Assembly (NCBI GenBank): GCA_902784165.1
Contig: CACZTL010000079.1
Location: 1-32,629, forward strand
Direction: 5' to 3'
DNA: 32,629 nt
Source: an uncultured Lachnospiraceae bacterium
GTDB taxonomy: Bacteria > Bacillota > Clostridia > Lachnospirales > Lachnospiraceae
A model generated the notes under the pieces. It worked only from the letters and a program-made list of their open reading frames with translations. It ran no database searches and had not been told where the DNA came from. A program made the translations under genes and the position numbers. Below, one piece after another: positions 32,446 to 32,629 of this stretch. Numbering within the stretch: position 1 is the first letter of the stretch; each line of letters opens with the position of its first letter.

Positions 32446-32495
32446 GTGTCAACAGGGACGGTAATGTGTCAGTAGAACCGTCCCCATCGACACAC
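32446..32495. repeat. Palindromic family, copy 15 (GGGGACGGTTCT subtype, imperfect)
   Basis: GTGTCAACAGGGACGGT and ACCGTCCCCATCGACAC are imperfect arms around a core with TGTGTCAGTAGA. It is the two-armed version of the second subtype. An outer inverted pair CTGCAGCGTGT/ACACGTTGCAG (about 32439-32449 and 32511-32521) encloses it. It lies between the tRNA-Gly and the pyrE promoter. Confidence 0.75.
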
Positions 32496-32562
32496 TTTCC
32501 CCCGGTTTTAACACGTTGCAGCTGCTGAAGTGCTGAAGACCCGGTATTTATGCAAGAAAAAA

Positions 32563-32629
32563 AGCACGTAACGGGAATCGAACCCGCCTCCCCGGCTTGG
32601 GAAGCCGGTGTTCTACCGATGAACTATAC
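32563..32629 (-). tRNA. tRNA-Gly(CCC), 5' end cut by the window edge
   Basis: Reading the minus strand: D-arm GTTC-ATCGGTA-GAAC, anticodon stem CCGGC/GCCGG with loop TTCCCAA (anticodon CCC), T-arm GCGGG-TTCGATT-CCCGT and 3' acceptor strand TACGTGC with U73, the discriminator of bacterial tRNA-Gly. The first four acceptor bases (expected GCAC) lie beyond the window. CCA is not encoded; a run of T follows directly. Confidence 0.93.

Overview
The window reads like part of the chromosome of a low-to-mid GC Clostridia bacterium, most likely Lachnospiraceae. This is an inference from gene content: AddAB recombination nuclease, LytTR/DUF3021 pair, BspA-type LRR protein, long M29 aminopeptidase, VanZ protein, and Firmicutes promoters and Shine-Dalgarno sites. 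Nearly every gene is on the minus strand; only the LytTR/DUF3021 pair is on the plus strand. No phage genes, transposase or CRISPR array were seen.

Layout, left to right (minus-strand transcription runs right to left). 36-5886: a surface-polysaccharide operon with its own promoter: GT2 glycosyltransferase, LicD-type transferase, second GT2, and a 916-residue protein that joins a Wzy-like polymerase/ligase to a full Wzx-like flippase. 5992-8970: a CPA1/NhaP2-type cation/proton antiporter with an overlapping promoter, an FlK-like thioesterase and an acyl-ACP thioesterase, closed by a terminator. 8967-20370: addA, addB, a cytoplasmic LRR protein, a MoxR-like AAA+ ATPase and a pseudo-metallopeptidase/VWA protein, closely spaced and possibly one transcription unit. 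20499-21264: a compact GNAT toxin plus 55-residue antitoxin candidate with its own promoter. 21357-22346: LytTR regulator and DUF3021 membrane protein with a candidate operator and a shared bidirectional terminator. 22345-24112: fluoride channel crcB and hisS. 24160-28466: a purine operon purE, UPF0145 gene, purM, purN, purD. 28544-31530: M29 aminopeptidase, small membrane protein and VanZ protein. 31613-32410: pyrE with a near-consensus promoter. The right edge cuts a tRNA-Gly(CCC).

The most striking non-coding feature is a family of about 15 short intergenic palindromes built on GTGTGTCA-N3/5-GGGGACAGTCCCTTTGTGTCAG and its reverse complement, with stems of 33-44 bp and loops of only 2-8 nt, plus degenerate copies and a GGGGACGGTTCT sub-family. 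Each copy has its own variant in the spacer, and both arms of that copy nearly always carry the same variant. In several copies the symmetry continues into unique flanking DNA. Many copies touch the stop codon of the gene before them. They confuse gene calling because they are open in several frames: apparent N-terminal extensions of addB, licD, hisS and purM come from them, so those starts have been moved inward to ATGs that fit the protein families, most of them with ribosome binding sites.
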